A stretch of 64,000 nucleotides of DNA, taken from NCBI RefSeq assembly GCF_010091925.1, contig NZ_WVID01000012.1:124001-188000 (forward strand). Reading direction: 5' to 3'. The position numbers were made by a program, and so were the translations under genes. Positions within the stretch are counted from its first letter, which is position 1; each line of letters opens with the position of its first letter. A model generated the notes under the pieces. The model was not told the origin of the DNA. It ran no database searches and saw nothing but the letters and a program-made list of their open reading frames with translations. This DNA is from Nostoc sp. B(2019). Lineage in GTDB: Bacteria; Cyanobacteriota; Cyanobacteriia; Cyanobacteriales; Nostocaceae. This document shows, one piece after another, positions 28,092 to 37,739 of the stretch.

Positions 28092-30149
28092 ATGGTAAAA
28101 ACGCCAAATTGTTACGGACAAGAACACCTTAGTACCATTACCAATCACGGCAATAGTAGGTTTTTCTGGTCAACTATGTCACCAATACTTTTGACAACAC
28201 TGTGCTTGACTACTAACTATGCTACTAGTGCCCAAGAGTCCTCGACAAATGCCAAACCAATACCAAGGTTGACCTCACAGTTGCCTACATCTCCTTTTTC
28301 AGGGGTGTTATCTTCTGGCAATCAAATTTCTCTCAATGGTCGCACATTACCAGGAACTTGGTTGCAGCGACCTGGAGGTAGTCAAGCGACAACTCATCTT
28401 AGTGACGGGGTATTTAGGCAATTAATTGGGGTAAATTTCTTAAACAGTAGTAGTCCAGCTAAACAACCAGTACAGTGGTTTTCATCAGTTACAAAGCCAC
28501 TAGTTTTAACCACTAGGCTGCTGGGAGCATATCGCTATCTAGATATTACTAATTTTGCTAAAACAGCAGGATGGCAGATGCAAGCCAATGGCAACACCTT
28601 GGTGATTGTCACTCCAAAGGCGCAAGTGACCAATATTGTTCAGAGTCAGCAATCTTCAGTCCCAACTGTTGCACCATTAGGGCAAGCTCGTATTTTGGTT
28701 GATTTAGATCGTCCAACTCCTTGGCAAATTACACAAGGCTTGGCAATCAAAAAACCCCAAACTCCTCTCTTTGACCCAGACATACCTATCACCAAGCCAA
28801 CTGCACCGCCAAATCGAGAGTGGACAATTACTCTAGATGGAATAGCCAATCCTGTCTTAATAGAACGCTACACCCCTTTACCACCTGCGCCACCACCTAC
28901 ATTACTGCCAAACCTGCTCAAACAAATATTACCAGTTACACCAACACCACCAATCCCACCAGCACCAGTTCTTAACCCGCTAATTCAAAAAGTAGAGGTA
29001 GTCAAGAATCAAACAATTATTCGTTTGAGCGTTCCCTTTGGTCAATCTCCTCAGATTAGTACTGTCGCTAACCCCAATCGTCTTGTTATCGACATTCGAC
29101 CCGACGCTTTAGAACAGCGGGATATTACTTGGGCGCCGGGATTACGCTGGCAACAGCGTTTTGTCAAGTTAGGCGCAGACCGCTTTCCTGTAGTTTCGTT
29201 AGAAGTTAATCCCGACAAATTTGGGCTGATGTTGAAACCCGTGTGGACGAACCCGGATACTCTTGCGGGTACTGCACCCCTAATTCAAACAGCACAGCGG
29301 TACTTAGCAGTAGCAGCAATCAATGGTGGTTATTTTAACCGCAATAATAGATTGCCCTTGGGTGCGATTCGTCGTGATGGTCAATGGTTATCAGGGCCTA
29401 TTCTTAACCGGGGAGCGATCGCTTGGAACGATTCTGGGCAATTTTACTTTGGTCGTCTCACTTTGGTGGAAACTTTAATCACTGCAAATAACCTACGCTT
29501 ACCAATTCTTTTTGTTAACAGTGGCTACGTTCAGAGTGGCATTGCCCGTTACACACCAGTTTGGGGAACAACTTACACCCCCCTGACAGATAACGAAATC
29601 ATCCTTGTTGTTCAGAAAGATCAAGTTACCAATCAGTTACCAGGTGGTAAAGCAGGAAATACCATGTTTCCTATTCCTCAAGATGGATACTTACTCACTT
29701 TACGCGGTAACGTTGCTACTACGTCATTACAGCTACCTGTAGGCACTACAGTCCGCATTACCAGCGCCACTGCTCCGGCTGATTTTAATCGTTATCCTCA
29801 TATTGTGGGAGCAGGGCCGCTATTGCTGCAAGATCGTCAAATTGTCCTTGATGCCAAAGGCGAAAAATTCAGTGATGCCTTCATTGCAGAAAAAGCAATT
29901 CGTAGTGGTATTTGTACAACAGCAACAGGCGCACTGATAATTACTGCCGTACATAATCGTGCTGGCGGATATGGCCCTAGCTTGGCAGAACACGCGCAAC
30001 TAATGAAACTTCTTGGGTGTGTAAATGCCCTGAATTTGGACGGCGGTAGTTCTACCAGTCTTTATTTGGGAGGTCAATTACTCGACCGTTCTCCTAGCAC
30101 TGCGGCTCGTGTTCACAACGGAATTGGTATTTTCCTGCAACCACGGTAA
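28092..30149 (+). CDS. Exported phosphodiester glycosidase (NAGPA-domain) protein
   Basis: 685 residues. An N-terminal hydrophobic segment (about residues 28-48) suggests export or anchoring. A long Pro-rich linker (about 238-300) leads into an AMIN-like beta segment (VVKNQTIIRLSVPFGQSPQI and RLVIDIRPDAL). The C-terminal ~300 residues form the NAGPA/DUF2233 domain, with AAINGGYFNRNN, GAGPLLL and the late signature ALNLDGGSSTSLYLGG. Family members hydrolyse GlcNAc-1-phosphodiester links in glycans. AMIN-type segments bind cell wall, so a periplasmic wall-associated role is likely. Confidence 0.88.
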   Translation: MVKTPNCYGQEHLSTITNHGNSRFFWSTMSPILLTTLCLTTNYATSAQESSTNAKPIPRLTSQLPTSPFSGVLSSGNQISLNGRTLPGTWLQRPGGSQATTHLSDGVFRQLIGVNFLNSSSPAKQPVQWFSSVTKPLVLTTRLLGAYRYLDITNFAKTAGWQMQANGNTLVIVTPKAQVTNIVQSQQSSVPTVAPLGQARILVDLDRPTPWQITQGLAIKKPQTPLFDPDIPITKPTAPPNREWTITLDGIANPVLIERYTPLPPAPPPTLLPNLLKQILPVTPTPPIPPAPVLNPLIQKVEVVKNQTIIRLSVPFGQSPQISTVANPNRLVIDIRPDALEQRDITWAPGLRWQQRFVKLGADRFPVVSLEVNPDKFGLMLKPVWTNPDTLAGTAPLIQTAQRYLAVAAINGGYFNRNNRLPLGAIRRDGQWLSGPILNRGAIAWNDSGQFYFGRLTLVETLITANNLRLPILFVNSGYVQSGIARYTPVWGTTYTPLTDNEIILVVQKDQVTNQLPGGKAGNTMFPIPQDGYLLTLRGNVATTSLQLPVGTTVRITSATAPADFNRYPHIVGAGPLLLQDRQIVLDAKGEKFSDAFIAEKAIRSGICTTATGALIITAVHNRAGGYGPSLAEHAQLMKLLGCVNALNLDGGSSTSLYLGGQLLDRSPSTAARVHNGIGIFLQPR

Positions 30150-30388
30150 TGAGAGATGGGATATAGGGTATTTTTTAAAGTTTGGAATAAGCTGCAATTT
30201 TAGTTGATGAAGACTTGGTGTAGACACAAAAATTTTAGTAGTGATGGTTTACACCATAACGTTTGATTTTGCTATCTTTAGCAAAGTTAGATTAGGATTG
30301 CTGATTTTCACGGTTGCGAGATCGCCCTAGATTTTTCATCAATGGTTAAGAGTACTAATGGTTTGTTATGTCTTTAAATGAGGTAACT

Positions 30389-30808
30389 ATGGCTCAATAT
30401 CAAGAAATGGCACAAACTAACACTCTGCCCCTACCCCCAGCCATCACTTCCAGAGGCGTTGCTGCAACTGAGCTGCGTCCTTGGGGTGCTTTTACAGTTT
30501 TGGAAGAAGGGCGCGGATACAAAATCAAGCGCATCGAAGTTAAACCTGGACACCGCCTCAGTTTACAAATGCACCACCACCGCAGCGAACACTGGATTGT
30601 CGTTTCGGGTACAGCTAGGGTGGTTTGTGGAGAGCAAGAAGTCCTACTAAGCAATAATCAATCAACCTATGTACCCCAATGTACGGCTCATCGTCTAGAG
30701 AATCCTGGCGTGATCCCCTTGGTGTTGATTGAAGTCCAAAATGGCGAATATTTAGGAGAAGATGACATTATTCGCTACCAAGATGACTATGCACGTACCA
30801 AAGTTTAA
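30389..30808 (+). CDS. Mannose-6-phosphate isomerase type II-like cupin
   Basis: About 139 residues from ATG 30389, preceded by GAGG; an ATG seven codons upstream is an alternative. A single cupin domain: RPWGAFTVLEEGRGYKIKRI, then HRLSLQMHHHRSEHWIVVSG with the metal-binding His residues, and VPQCTAHRLENPG. This corresponds to the C-terminal isomerase module of bifunctional GDP-mannose pyrophosphorylase/PMI enzymes, here as a stand-alone protein. It would interconvert fructose-6-P and mannose-6-P for GDP-mannose and envelope glycans. Confidence 0.88.
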   Translation: MAQYQEMAQTNTLPLPPAITSRGVAATELRPWGAFTVLEEGRGYKIKRIEVKPGHRLSLQMHHHRSEHWIVVSGTARVVCGEQEVLLSNNQSTYVPQCTAHRLENPGVIPLVLIEVQNGEYLGEDDIIRYQDDYARTKV

Positions 30809-30868
30809 AAACTAGATGACTGGCTCTGATATTATTCATGAGCTACTGCGCTACTTTTGTTCCACACA

Positions 30869-30909
30869 CGCCAGAAGTTACCACCTCAAGAAGGCAGGAA
30901 CTTCTGGCG
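30869..30909. terminator. Hairpin after the cupin gene
   Basis: CGCCAGAAGTT (30869-30879) pairs perfectly with AACTTCTGGCG (30899-30909), 11 bp, loop of 19 bases, about 60 bases past the stop codon. It may be a terminator or a dispersed repeat; no T-run follows. Confidence 0.55.
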
Positions 30910-31092
30910 TTGCAGTGTTAAAGTGATAATAGCAATCGCCCTCATACGCCAATATGTAACCAGAGTTGAGAAAATCCATACAGATGGAGCATTTATAGTT
31001 TTGGATATGGCAGTAGACCAACAATAAGGAGTGGAAGCGTCAACCCTTCTGTAAGATTAAGATAGGGTTTTCAATGGCAAAAAACGAATTCC

Positions 31093-31419
31093 ATGATTCA
31101 TCTGAGTCAAGCAGCCGCCAGTGAGATTGGGCGAATAAAGTCCAAACAACAGCCAAAAGGTTTGTTTCGATTGACAGTTAAACCCGGTGGCTGTTCCGGG
31201 TGGTTTTACGATATGTTTTTTGATGAAGCAGTAAAAGTTAGCGATCAGGTTTTTGACTTGAATGGTATTCAAGTAGTAATAGATGCTGAAAGCTTAAATT
31301 ACATCAACGGGTTAACACTTGATTATTCAGAGGATCTGATGGGTGGTGGTTTTCGCTTTCACAACCCCCAGGCGATCGCTACCTGTGGCTGTGGTAATTC
31401 TTTCTCTACTAGTCCTTAG
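31093..31419 (+). CDS. IscA/HesB-type iron-sulfur cluster assembly protein
   Basis: 108 residues with the three conserved cysteines of A-type carriers: Cys34 in KPGGCSGW and Cys98/Cys100 in TCGCGNSF. It would bind iron or a transient Fe-S cluster and pass it to apoproteins. ATG 31093; no strong RBS. It precedes the str operon by about 210 bases on the same strand but the str promoter lies in between, so it is probably a separate unit. Which A-type subgroup it belongs to cannot be settled from motifs. Confidence 0.92.
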   Translation: MIHLSQAAASEIGRIKSKQQPKGLFRLTVKPGGCSGWFYDMFFDEAVKVSDQVFDLNGIQVVIDAESLNYINGLTLDYSEDLMGGGFRFHNPQAIATCGCGNSFSTSP

Positions 31420-31489
31420 TCATGGGTGATTAATCATTAGTGTTTGAGCAAATGACAAAGACAGAAGTCAGAGCGAGCTAACAGAAGTT

Positions 31490-31546
31490 CGGTGTCCGCT
31501 CAGAACTTCTCCAAAGGGAGACGCTGCGCGAACGGAGACAAATAAC
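31490..31546. repeat. Dispersed GC-rich repeat upstream of the str promoter
   Basis: Contains TTCTCCAAAGGGAGACGCTG and CGCGAACGGAGAC, a word set typical of Nostoc dispersed repeats. A degenerate relative (TTCTCCAAAGGAG) recurs at about 36904-36916. It ends a few bases before the -35 box at 31549. Confidence 0.7.
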
Positions 31547-31548
31547 AA

Positions 31549-31578
31549 TTGACATAAAACCATTTAAAACGATATAAT
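31549..31578 (+). promoter_or_regulatory. Consensus sigma-70 promoter of the str operon
   Basis: TTGACA at 31549-31554 and TATAAT at 31573-31578, 18-bp spacer. Both hexamers are perfect matches. The start site would be near 31585, giving a leader of about 45 bases before rpsL. Confidence 0.85.
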
Positions 31579-31628
31579 TAGGATTTGTTAAAACTTAGAC
31601 CCTAATGCAGCTTCACGCGCTGTAACTC

Positions 31629-32012
31629 ATGCCAACTATACAGCAGCTAATACGTAATGAGCGCGAAAAAGCGCGTCAGAAAACCAAATCCCCAGCTCTG
31701 AAGCAATGCCCTCAACGCCGGGGTGTTTGTACCAGAGTATACACAACTACGCCTAAAAAGCCTAACTCAGCTCTACGCAAAGTAGCAAGGGTTCGACTTA
31801 CTTCTGGATTCGAAGTCACAGCCTACATTCCAGGAATTGGTCACAACTTGCAGGAACACTCAGTTGTAATGATTCGTGGCGGTCGGGTTAAGGACTTACC
31901 AGGTGTGAGATACCACATCATCCGTGGCACCTTAGATACAGCCGGAGTCAAAGATCGCAAGCAAGGTCGTTCCAAGTATGGAACCAAGCGCCCGAAAGAA
32001 GCGAAAAAGTAG
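31629..32012 (+). CDS. rpsL: 30S ribosomal protein S12
   Basis: 127 residues, full length. It sits at the decoding centre of the small subunit. [20 protein letters not shown] contains the lysines in which streptomycin-resistance substitutions arise; they are unchanged here, as is [11 protein letters not shown]. First gene of the str operon rpsL-rpsG-fusA-tuf-rpsJ, behind the consensus promoter. No clear Shine-Dalgarno before the ATG. Confidence 0.98.
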   Translation: MPTIQQLIRNEREKARQKTKSPALKQCPQRRGVCTRVYTTTPKKPNSALRKVARVRLTSGFEVTAYIPGIGHNLQEHSVVMIRGGRVKDLPGVRYHIIRGTLDTAGVKDRKQGRSKYGTKRPKEAKK

Positions 32013-32322
32013 GATTAGGCGATTAATCGCATCAAACACGATTAATCGTCTCTCTTAGAAGCGTCAAGGGACAGAAAAACAGCAGCGCTTGCTTTGAAAC
32101 AACAGTAATTATCGCTGTTATATCTGTTTCAAGAGAAGCTACACCCTACGTACACTAAGCGAGCAAGTGTAGAAAGTTTTAAGCAAAATCCTGTAAGCGA
32201 CAGTAGCATTTTAATCTAGATATTAAGGTTTATAATGTTGTCGCCTTGTGTGTCTAGTTGCAGGCAGCAAGTCAAGTAGGTCAGCCTCGCTGCAACTGTA
32301 GAGGAAAAATAGAGGAATTCTG

Positions 32323-32350
32323 AGCGGCGGGTTCCACCGCTTTTAGTTTC
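32323..32350 (+). terminator. Terminator/attenuator-like hairpin between rpsL and rpsG
   Basis: AGCGGCGG (32323-32330) pairs with CCACCGCT (32334-32341), one mismatch, three-base loop, followed directly by TTTTAGTTTC. It has the shape of an intrinsic terminator in the middle of the operon. Confidence 0.6.
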
Positions 32351-32373
32351 CGGTGTCTGATAGCCTGATAGCA

Positions 32374-32379
32374 TATAAT
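32374..32379 (+). promoter_or_regulatory. Possible internal promoter -10 (TATAAT) before rpsG
   Basis: A perfect TATAAT 32 bases before the rpsG start and just after the terminator-like hairpin. No good -35 hexamer 16-18 bases upstream, so this is tentative. Confidence 0.35.
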
Positions 32380-32410
32380 TTCGTTGCCAAATCCGAATTA
32401 AAGGTGAAGT

Positions 32411-32881
32411 ATGTCTCGTCGTGGTGTTGTTCAAAAGCGCCCAGTTCCGTCTGACTCCGTATATAACAGTCGCCTTGTGAGCATGATTATCAGACGGATT
32501 ATGCGTCATGGCAAGAAATCACTTGCCGCACGGATTGTTTATGATGCCTTGAAAACTATTGAGGAACGCACTGGTGGCGGTGCCTTGGAAACCTTTGAAA
32601 GAGCAGTGCGAAATGCAACGCCTTTAGTAGAAGTAAAAGCTCGTCGAGTTGGCGGAGCAACCTATCAAGTACCAATGGAAGTGCGTTCCGACCGCGGTAC
32701 TACCCTAGCACTGCGCTGGCTGGTGCAATTTTCTAGATCTAGACCAGGGCGCACAATGGCCAGCAAACTGGCAAATGAGTTAATGGATGCTGCTAACGAA
32801 ACTGGAAATGCCATTCGCAAGCGGGAAGAAACGCACCGCATGGCGGAAGCAAACAAAGCATTTGCACACTATCGTTACTAA
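32411..32881 (+). CDS. rpsG: 30S ribosomal protein S7
   Basis: 156 residues, full length. It nucleates assembly of the 16S rRNA 3' major domain. [20 protein letters not shown] and [20 protein letters not shown] are characteristic, and the C-terminus AHYRY is as in the cyanobacterial and plastid proteins I recall. AAGGTGA lies before the ATG. Second gene of the str operon; fusA follows after 138 bases. Confidence 0.98.
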   Translation: MSRRGVVQKRPVPSDSVYNSRLVSMIIRRIMRHGKKSLAARIVYDALKTIEERTGGGALETFERAVRNATPLVEVKARRVGGATYQVPMEVRSDRGTTLALRWLVQFSRSRPGRTMASKLANELMDAANETGNAIRKREETHRMAEANKAFAHYRY

Positions 32882-33019
32882 GTAGAAAAGCGATATATCG
32901 CAGTTTTGCCAGCGATATATCGTTGATTTTTCCAAAAAGACGGTTTTCCGTAAAAGTATAGAATCTTAACAAAGAGTAATATACAAGATATCATGAGGCA
33001 AAAACTATAGGAGGTAGCT

Positions 33020-35098
33020 GTGGTACGTACGATCCCGCTAGAGAAAGTACGCAATATCGGTATTGCGGCGCATATAGATGCGGGCAAGACAACGACAACA
33101 GAGAGAATATTGTTTTACTCTGGAATAATTCATAAGATTGGCGAAGTTCATGAAGGAACTGCCGTAACAGACTGGATGGATCAGGAGCGGGAGCGGGGAA
33201 TCACCATTACTGCTGCTGCTATTAGTACCAGCTGGAAAGATCATCAAATTAACATTATCGATACCCCCGGTCACGTAGACTTCACAATTGAAGTTGAGCG
33301 TTCCATGCGTGTGTTGGATGGTGTCATCGCAGTATTTTGTTCTGTAGGTGGTGTACAACCACAGTCCGAGACAGTGTGGCGACAAGCAGACCGCTACAAA
33401 GTGCCTCGAATAGCCTTCATTAATAAAATGGATCGCACAGGCGCGAACTTTTATAAAGTTCACGATCAAATGCGCGATCGCCTGCGAGCTAATGCCATTG
33501 CCATTCAGTTACCAATTGGTAGCGAAAACGAATTCCAAGGGATCGTTGACCTAGTGCGGCAGCGTGCATATATTTACGCTAACGACCAAGGAACCGATAT
33601 CCAAGAAACGGATATCCCGGCAGAATTGCAAGAGCAGGTAGAAGAATACCGTACCAAGCTAATAGAAGCAGCAGCAGAAACCGATGATACTCTGATGGCT
33701 AAGTACTTCGAGGGCGAAGAACTTACAGAAGACGAAGTTCGTACTGCCCTGCGTAAAGGCACAATTGCAGGAACAATCGTACCAGTACTTTGTGGCTCTG
33801 CATTCAAAAACAAAGGTGTGCAGTTAATGCTGGATGCCGTTGTAGATTACTTGCCAGCGCCGAGTGAAGTGCCACCAATTCAAGGCCTACTGCCGAATGG
33901 CGATACTGTTGAGCGGCGGGCTGATGACAACGAACCTCTAGCGGCTCTGGCATTCAAGATTATGGCTGACCCTTATGGTCGCCTCACATTTGTTCGCGTT
34001 TATTCTGGTGTCCTGAAAAAGGGCAGCTACGTCCTTAACGCTAGTAAGAATAAAAAAGAACGAATTTCCCGCTTAGTTCTTATGAAGGCAGATGACCGAC
34101 AAGATGTCGATGAACTGCGAGCGGGTGATTTGGGAGCAGCTCTGGGATTGAAAGACACCTTGACAGGTGACACAATCTGTGATGATGCATCGCCAGTAAT
34201 TCTGGAATCCCTATTCATTCCTGAGCCTGTGATCTCGGTGGCGGTTGAACCCAAAACCAAGAACGACATGGACAAGCTGTCCAAGGCTCTACAATCTCTT
34301 TCAGAAGAAGACCCCACCTTCCGTGTCCACGTCGATCCGGAAACAAACCAAACCGTGATCGCAGGGATGGGAGAACTCCACCTAGAAATTCTAGTAGACC
34401 GGATGTTACGAGAATTCAAAGTGGAAGCGAATGTCGGTGCGCCGCAAGTAGCTTACCGTGAAACGATTCGCAAACGTGTCTCCAAAGTGGAAGGCAAGTT
34501 CATCCGTCAAAGTGGTGGTAAAGGTCAATACGGTCACGTTGTGATCGATTTAGAACCAGGAGAACCCGGTACTGGCTTTGAATTCGTCTCCAAAATTGTT
34601 GGCGGTACAGTACCTAAAGAGTATATTGGCCCCGCAGAACAAGGAATGAAAGAAAGCTGCGAATCCGGTGTCCTGGCTGGATATCCTTTGATTGACGTCA
34701 AAGCAACGCTAATTGATGGGTCATACCACGATGTAGACTCTTCGGAAATGGCTTTTAAAATCGCTGGCTCAATGGCGATGAAAGAGGCTGTGCTGAAAGC
34801 TTCACCCGTCCTCTTAGAGCCTATGATGAAAGTTGAGGTTGAAGTTCCCGAAGACTTTATCGGGAACGTCATTGGCGACCTCATCTCCCGCCGAGGGCAG
34901 ATTGAAAGCCAAAGCACTGAACAGGGACTCGCTAAGGTCGCATCCAAAGTTCCACTGGCGACCATGTTTGGCTACGCCACTGATATCCGGTCGAAGACCC
35001 AAGGTCGGGGTATCTTCACTATGGAGTTCAGCCACTACGAAGAGGTGCCTCGCAGCGTAGCTGAAACTATCATTGCTAAAAGCAAAGGGAACGCTTAA
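33020..35098 (+). CDS. fusA: Elongation factor G
   Basis: 692 residues from GTG, fixed by AGGAGG six bases upstream. It drives ribosomal translocation with GTP. G1 loop [16 protein letters not shown]2/effector region [10 protein letters not shown]3 DTPGHVDF and G4 NKMDRTGA are intact; domains II-V follow with the domain IV loop [11 protein letters not shown]. It matches a standard full-length translocase rather than the ribosome-recycling paralogue. Between rpsG and tuf; tuf begins 23 bases later. Confidence 0.98.
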   Translation: MVRTIPLEKVRNIGIAAHIDAGKTTTTERILFYSGIIHKIGEVHEGTAVTDWMDQERERGITITAAAISTSWKDHQINIIDTPGHVDFTIEVERSMRVLDGVIAVFCSVGGVQPQSETVWRQADRYKVPRIAFINKMDRTGANFYKVHDQMRDRLRANAIAIQLPIGSENEFQGIVDLVRQRAYIYANDQGTDIQETDIPAELQEQVEEYRTKLIEAAAETDDTLMAKYFEGEELTEDEVRTALRKGTIAGTIVPVLCGSAFKNKGVQLMLDAVVDYLPAPSEVPPIQGLLPNGDTVERRADDNEPLAALAFKIMADPYGRLTFVRVYSGVLKKGSYVLNASKNKKERISRLVLMKADDRQDVDELRAGDLGAALGLKDTLTGDTICDDASPVILESLFIPEPVISVAVEPKTKNDMDKLSKALQSLSEEDPTFRVHVDPETNQTVIAGMGELHLEILVDRMLREFKVEANVGAPQVAYRETIRKRVSKVEGKFIRQSGGKGQYGHVVIDLEPGEPGTGFEFVSKIVGGTVPKEYIGPAEQGMKESCESGVLAGYPLIDVKATLIDGSYHDVDSSEMAFKIAGSMAMKEAVLKASPVLLEPMMKVEVEVPEDFIGNVIGDLISRRGQIESQSTEQGLAKVASKVPLATMFGYATDIRSKTQGRGIFTMEFSHYEEVPRSVAETIIAKSKGNA

Positions 35099-35121
35099 TT
35101 AGAATAAGGAAATGAGCATTC

Positions 35122-36351
35122 ATGGCACGCGCAAAGTTTGAAAGGAATAAACCCCACATAAATATCGGTACGATTGGCCACGTTGACCACGGCAAAACCA
35201 CGTTAACGGCAGCCATCACTATGACCTTGGCAGCTATGGGTCAGGCTATAGCTAAAGGCTATGATCAAATCGATAATGCGCCAGAAGAAAAGGCACGGGG
35301 TATTACCATCAATACCGCTCACGTTGAGTATGAAACCGAAAATCGGCACTATGCTCACGTAGACTGCCCTGGACACGCTGACTATGTGAAGAACATGATC
35401 ACCGGTGCTGCCCAGATGGATGGAGCTATCCTCGTAGTTGCTGCTACAGATGGCCCTATGCCCCAAACCCGCGAACACATTCTACTGGCAAAACAGGTCG
35501 GCGTTCCTAGTCTGGTTGTCTTCTTGAACAAGGAAGACTTGATGGATGACCCAGAACTCCTGGAACTAGTGGAACTAGAACTTCGGGAATTGCTTTCCAG
35601 TTATGATTTCCCTGGTGACGACATTCCTATTATCAAAGGCTCTGGTTTACAGGCGTTGGAAAAAATGACTGCCAACCCTAAAACCCAACGGGGTGAAGAT
35701 CCTTGGGTGGATAAGATCTATGAGTTGATGGATGCTGTAGATTCTTTCATCCCAACTCCTGAGCGGGATATAGATAAGCCCTTCCTGATGGCTGTAGAAG
35801 ATGTGTTCTCAATCACAGGTCGTGGTACTGTCGCTACTGGTCGGATTGAGCGCGGTAAAGTCAAAGTCGGCGATACAGTTGAACTAGTGGGTATCAGAGA
35901 TACTCGCAACACAACCGTAACCGGGATCGAGATGTTCAAGAAGAGTCTCGATGAAGGTATGGCTGGAGATAACGCCGGTGTACTACTGCGGGGTATTCAG
36001 AAGGCTGATATTGAACGGGGTATGGTACTAGCCAAACCTGGTTCAATTAAACCTCACATTCAATTTGAAGGTGAAGTTTACGTCCTTACCGAAAAAGAAG
36101 GTGGTCGGAAAACTCCATTTTTCTCTGGCTACCGTCCCCAGTTCTACGTGCGGACAACCGATGTAACTGGTACTATTAAAGCCTTTACTTCTGATGATGG
36201 CAGTGAAGCAGAAATGGTGATGCCAGGCGATCGCATCAAGATGACCGTAGAATTGATCAACGCGATCGCTATTGAGCAAGGAATGCGCTTTGCTATTCGT
36301 GAAGGTGGTCGCACCATTGGTGCTGGTGTCGTCTCCAAAATCCTGAAGTAA
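35122..36351 (+). CDS. tuf: Elongation factor Tu
   Basis: 409 residues. It carries aminoacyl-tRNA to the ribosome as a GTP complex. G1 [10 protein letters not shown]3 DCPGHADY and G4 NKEDL are present. The length (409, versus about 394 in Escherichia coli) fits the cyanobacterial form with a short insertion in domain I (near [14 protein letters not shown]). The final [14 protein letters not shown] is the normal domain III end. Only one tuf copy is in the window. A hairpin separates it from rpsJ. Confidence 0.98.
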   Translation: MARAKFERNKPHINIGTIGHVDHGKTTLTAAITMTLAAMGQAIAKGYDQIDNAPEEKARGITINTAHVEYETENRHYAHVDCPGHADYVKNMITGAAQMDGAILVVAATDGPMPQTREHILLAKQVGVPSLVVFLNKEDLMDDPELLELVELELRELLSSYDFPGDDIPIIKGSGLQALEKMTANPKTQRGEDPWVDKIYELMDAVDSFIPTPERDIDKPFLMAVEDVFSITGRGTVATGRIERGKVKVGDTVELVGIRDTRNTTVTGIEMFKKSLDEGMAGDNAGVLLRGIQKADIERGMVLAKPGSIKPHIQFEGEVYVLTEKEGGRKTPFFSGYRPQFYVRTTDVTGTIKAFTSDDGSEAEMVMPGDRIKMTVELINAIAIEQGMRFAIREGGRTIGAGVVSKILK

Positions 36352-36371
36352 CACCTTTTTGCTCTCATAAC

Positions 36372-36409
36372 AAAGGAGCAGAGATGGTATGATGCCTCTC
36401 TGCTCCTTT
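36372..36409 (+). terminator. Hairpin between tuf and rpsJ
   Basis: AAAGGAGCAGAGA (36372-36384) and TCTCTGCTCCTTT (36397-36409), a perfect 13-bp stem with a 12-base loop, followed by CTCTTCCCTCTATTT. It starts 21 bases after tuf. It may lower read-through into rpsJ or act as an RNA-processing site. Confidence 0.75.
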
Positions 36410-36517
36410 CTCTTCCCTCTATTTAAAAGATTGAGGATCAAGGACTGGAATTTTATTTCCTAGTCCCCAGTATCTAATCCGCACTCCCCTACTCATTCCG
36501 AACCTGGACAATTAAAA

Positions 36518-36835
36518 ATGGCAACTCTACAGCAGCAGAAGATTAGAATTCGTTTACAGGCTTTTGACCGACGCTTATTAGATACATCTTGCGAGAAGAT
36601 TGTAGATACAGCTAACCGTACTAATGCTACAGCCATAGGCCCAATTCCTTTACCAACAAAACGGCGGATCTATTGTGTGCTGCGATCGCCTCACGTAGAT
36701 AAAGATTCACGGGAACACTTTGAAACCCGTACCCATCGCCGAATTATTGACATTTACCAACCTTCTTCTAAAACTATTGATGCTCTGATGAAACTGGATC
36801 TACCATCAGGTGTGGATATAGAAGTAAAACTTTAA
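36518..36835 (+). CDS. rpsJ: 30S ribosomal protein S10
   Basis: 105 residues, full length. [20 protein letters not shown] and [20 protein letters not shown] are diagnostic; the C-terminus [10 protein letters not shown] is typical. Besides its place in the 30S subunit, S10 is known as the NusE antitermination factor. Last gene of the cyanobacterial str cluster, 166 bases after tuf and followed by an intrinsic terminator. Confidence 0.98.
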   Translation: MATLQQQKIRIRLQAFDRRLLDTSCEKIVDTANRTNATAIGPIPLPTKRRIYCVLRSPHVDKDSREHFETRTHRRIIDIYQPSSKTIDALMKLDLPSGVDIEVKL

Positions 36836-36950
36836 ATTAGTCATTAGTCATTAGTACTCGACAAATGACCAATGATGTAGATGCCTTAGCTGCTACTCTA
36901 CGAGTTCTCCAAAGGAGTACCCGCAAAGTAGGACAAATGACATTAGTATG
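36836..36950. repeat. STRR heptamers plus CCAAAGGAG-type repeat after rpsJ
   Basis: TTAGTCATTAGTCATTAGTA directly at the rpsJ stop, then ACAAATGACCAATGA, then a GC-richer insert with GAGTTCTCCAAAGGAGTACC, then GACAAATGACATTAG. The outer heptamers bracket the inner repeat, as if one element had entered another. Confidence 0.75.
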
Positions 36951-36962
36951 AATATTTACCTT

Positions 36963-36995
36963 GCCCTGAAGAAATATATCTCAGGGCTTTTATTT
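36963..36995 (+). terminator. Intrinsic terminator of the str operon
   Basis: GCCCTGA (36963-36969) and TCAGGGC (36981-36987) with an 11-base loop, followed by TTTTATTT. Confidence 0.85.
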
Positions 36996-37084
36996 AGCTA
37001 GGAAACAAATGATAGAATGTAAACAAAGTGCGGGAAAAGCAGAGAAGAATAAATTTTAAAGATTAAGTTTATACTGAGATAACA

Positions 37085-37732
37085 ATGACATCCTCTTCTA
37101 AAATTGCAGTTCGCGAGCTACCTCTGTTCCCGTTACCCGAAGTAGTTCTATTTCCCACCAGACCATTACCCTTGCACATCTTTGAATTTCGCTACCGAAT
37201 CATGATGAACACGATTTTGGAGAGCGATCGCAGGTTCGGGGTCTTGATGGTTGATCCAGTCAAGGGTGGGATTGCAAACGTTGGCTGCTGTGCGGAAATC
37301 ATTCATCATCAGCGGTTGCCAGATGATCGGATGAAGATGTTGACTTTAGGACAGCAAAGATTTCGTGTATTAGAATATGTTCGTGAAAAACCTTACCGCG
37401 TTGGCTTAGTGGAGTGGATTGAAGACCATCCACCGGTTAAGGATTTGCGACCTTTGTCTTCGGAAGTAGAACAACTGCTACGAGATGTCGTGCGTCTATC
37501 AGCCAAATTAACTGAACAAAACATTGAGCTACCAGAAGATTTGCCCGATCTACCAACAGAGTTATCTTATTGGGTAGCGAGTAATCTCTATGGTGTTGCC
37601 GCAGAGCAGCAATCGTTGCTAGAAATGCAGGATACTGCTGCTCGTTTAGAACGGGAAGCAGAAATTTTAACTTCTACTCGTAATCATTTGGCAGCTCGCG
37701 CTGTACTTAAAGACACCTTTAATGAGAAATAG
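37085..37732 (+). CDS. Lon N-terminal (substrate-binding) domain protein
   Basis: 215 residues. It matches the LON substrate-binding domain without AAA+ ATPase or protease domains: ELPLFPLPEVVLFPTRPLPL, then HIFEFRYRIMMNTILESDRR, then GVLMVDPVKGGIANVGCCAE, with a helical tail from about residue 135. Such stand-alone proteins are common in cyanobacteria and plants; they may be adaptors or substrate binders. ATG 37085. Convergent with pheA with only seven bases between stop codons. Confidence 0.88.
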   Translation: MTSSSKIAVRELPLFPLPEVVLFPTRPLPLHIFEFRYRIMMNTILESDRRFGVLMVDPVKGGIANVGCCAEIIHHQRLPDDRMKMLTLGQQRFRVLEYVREKPYRVGLVEWIEDHPPVKDLRPLSSEVEQLLRDVVRLSAKLTEQNIELPEDLPDLPTELSYWVASNLYGVAAEQQSLLEMQDTAARLEREAEILTSTRNHLAARAVLKDTFNEK

Positions 37733-37739
37733 AGGCGAG

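Larger units (their letters stand above)
32013..32410 (+). other. Long rpsL-rpsG spacer
   Basis: 398 bases, unusually long for neighbouring r-protein genes. It holds a terminator-like hairpin and a possible second promoter, described separately. No coding frame of its own is supported; the antisense frame at 32216-32509 is a chance frame. Confidence 0.6.

Noticed and set aside
34027-34965. Antisense frames of 130-143 codons inside fusA
   Set aside because: Shadows of a strongly biased, highly expressed gene; Ser-rich translation without motifs.
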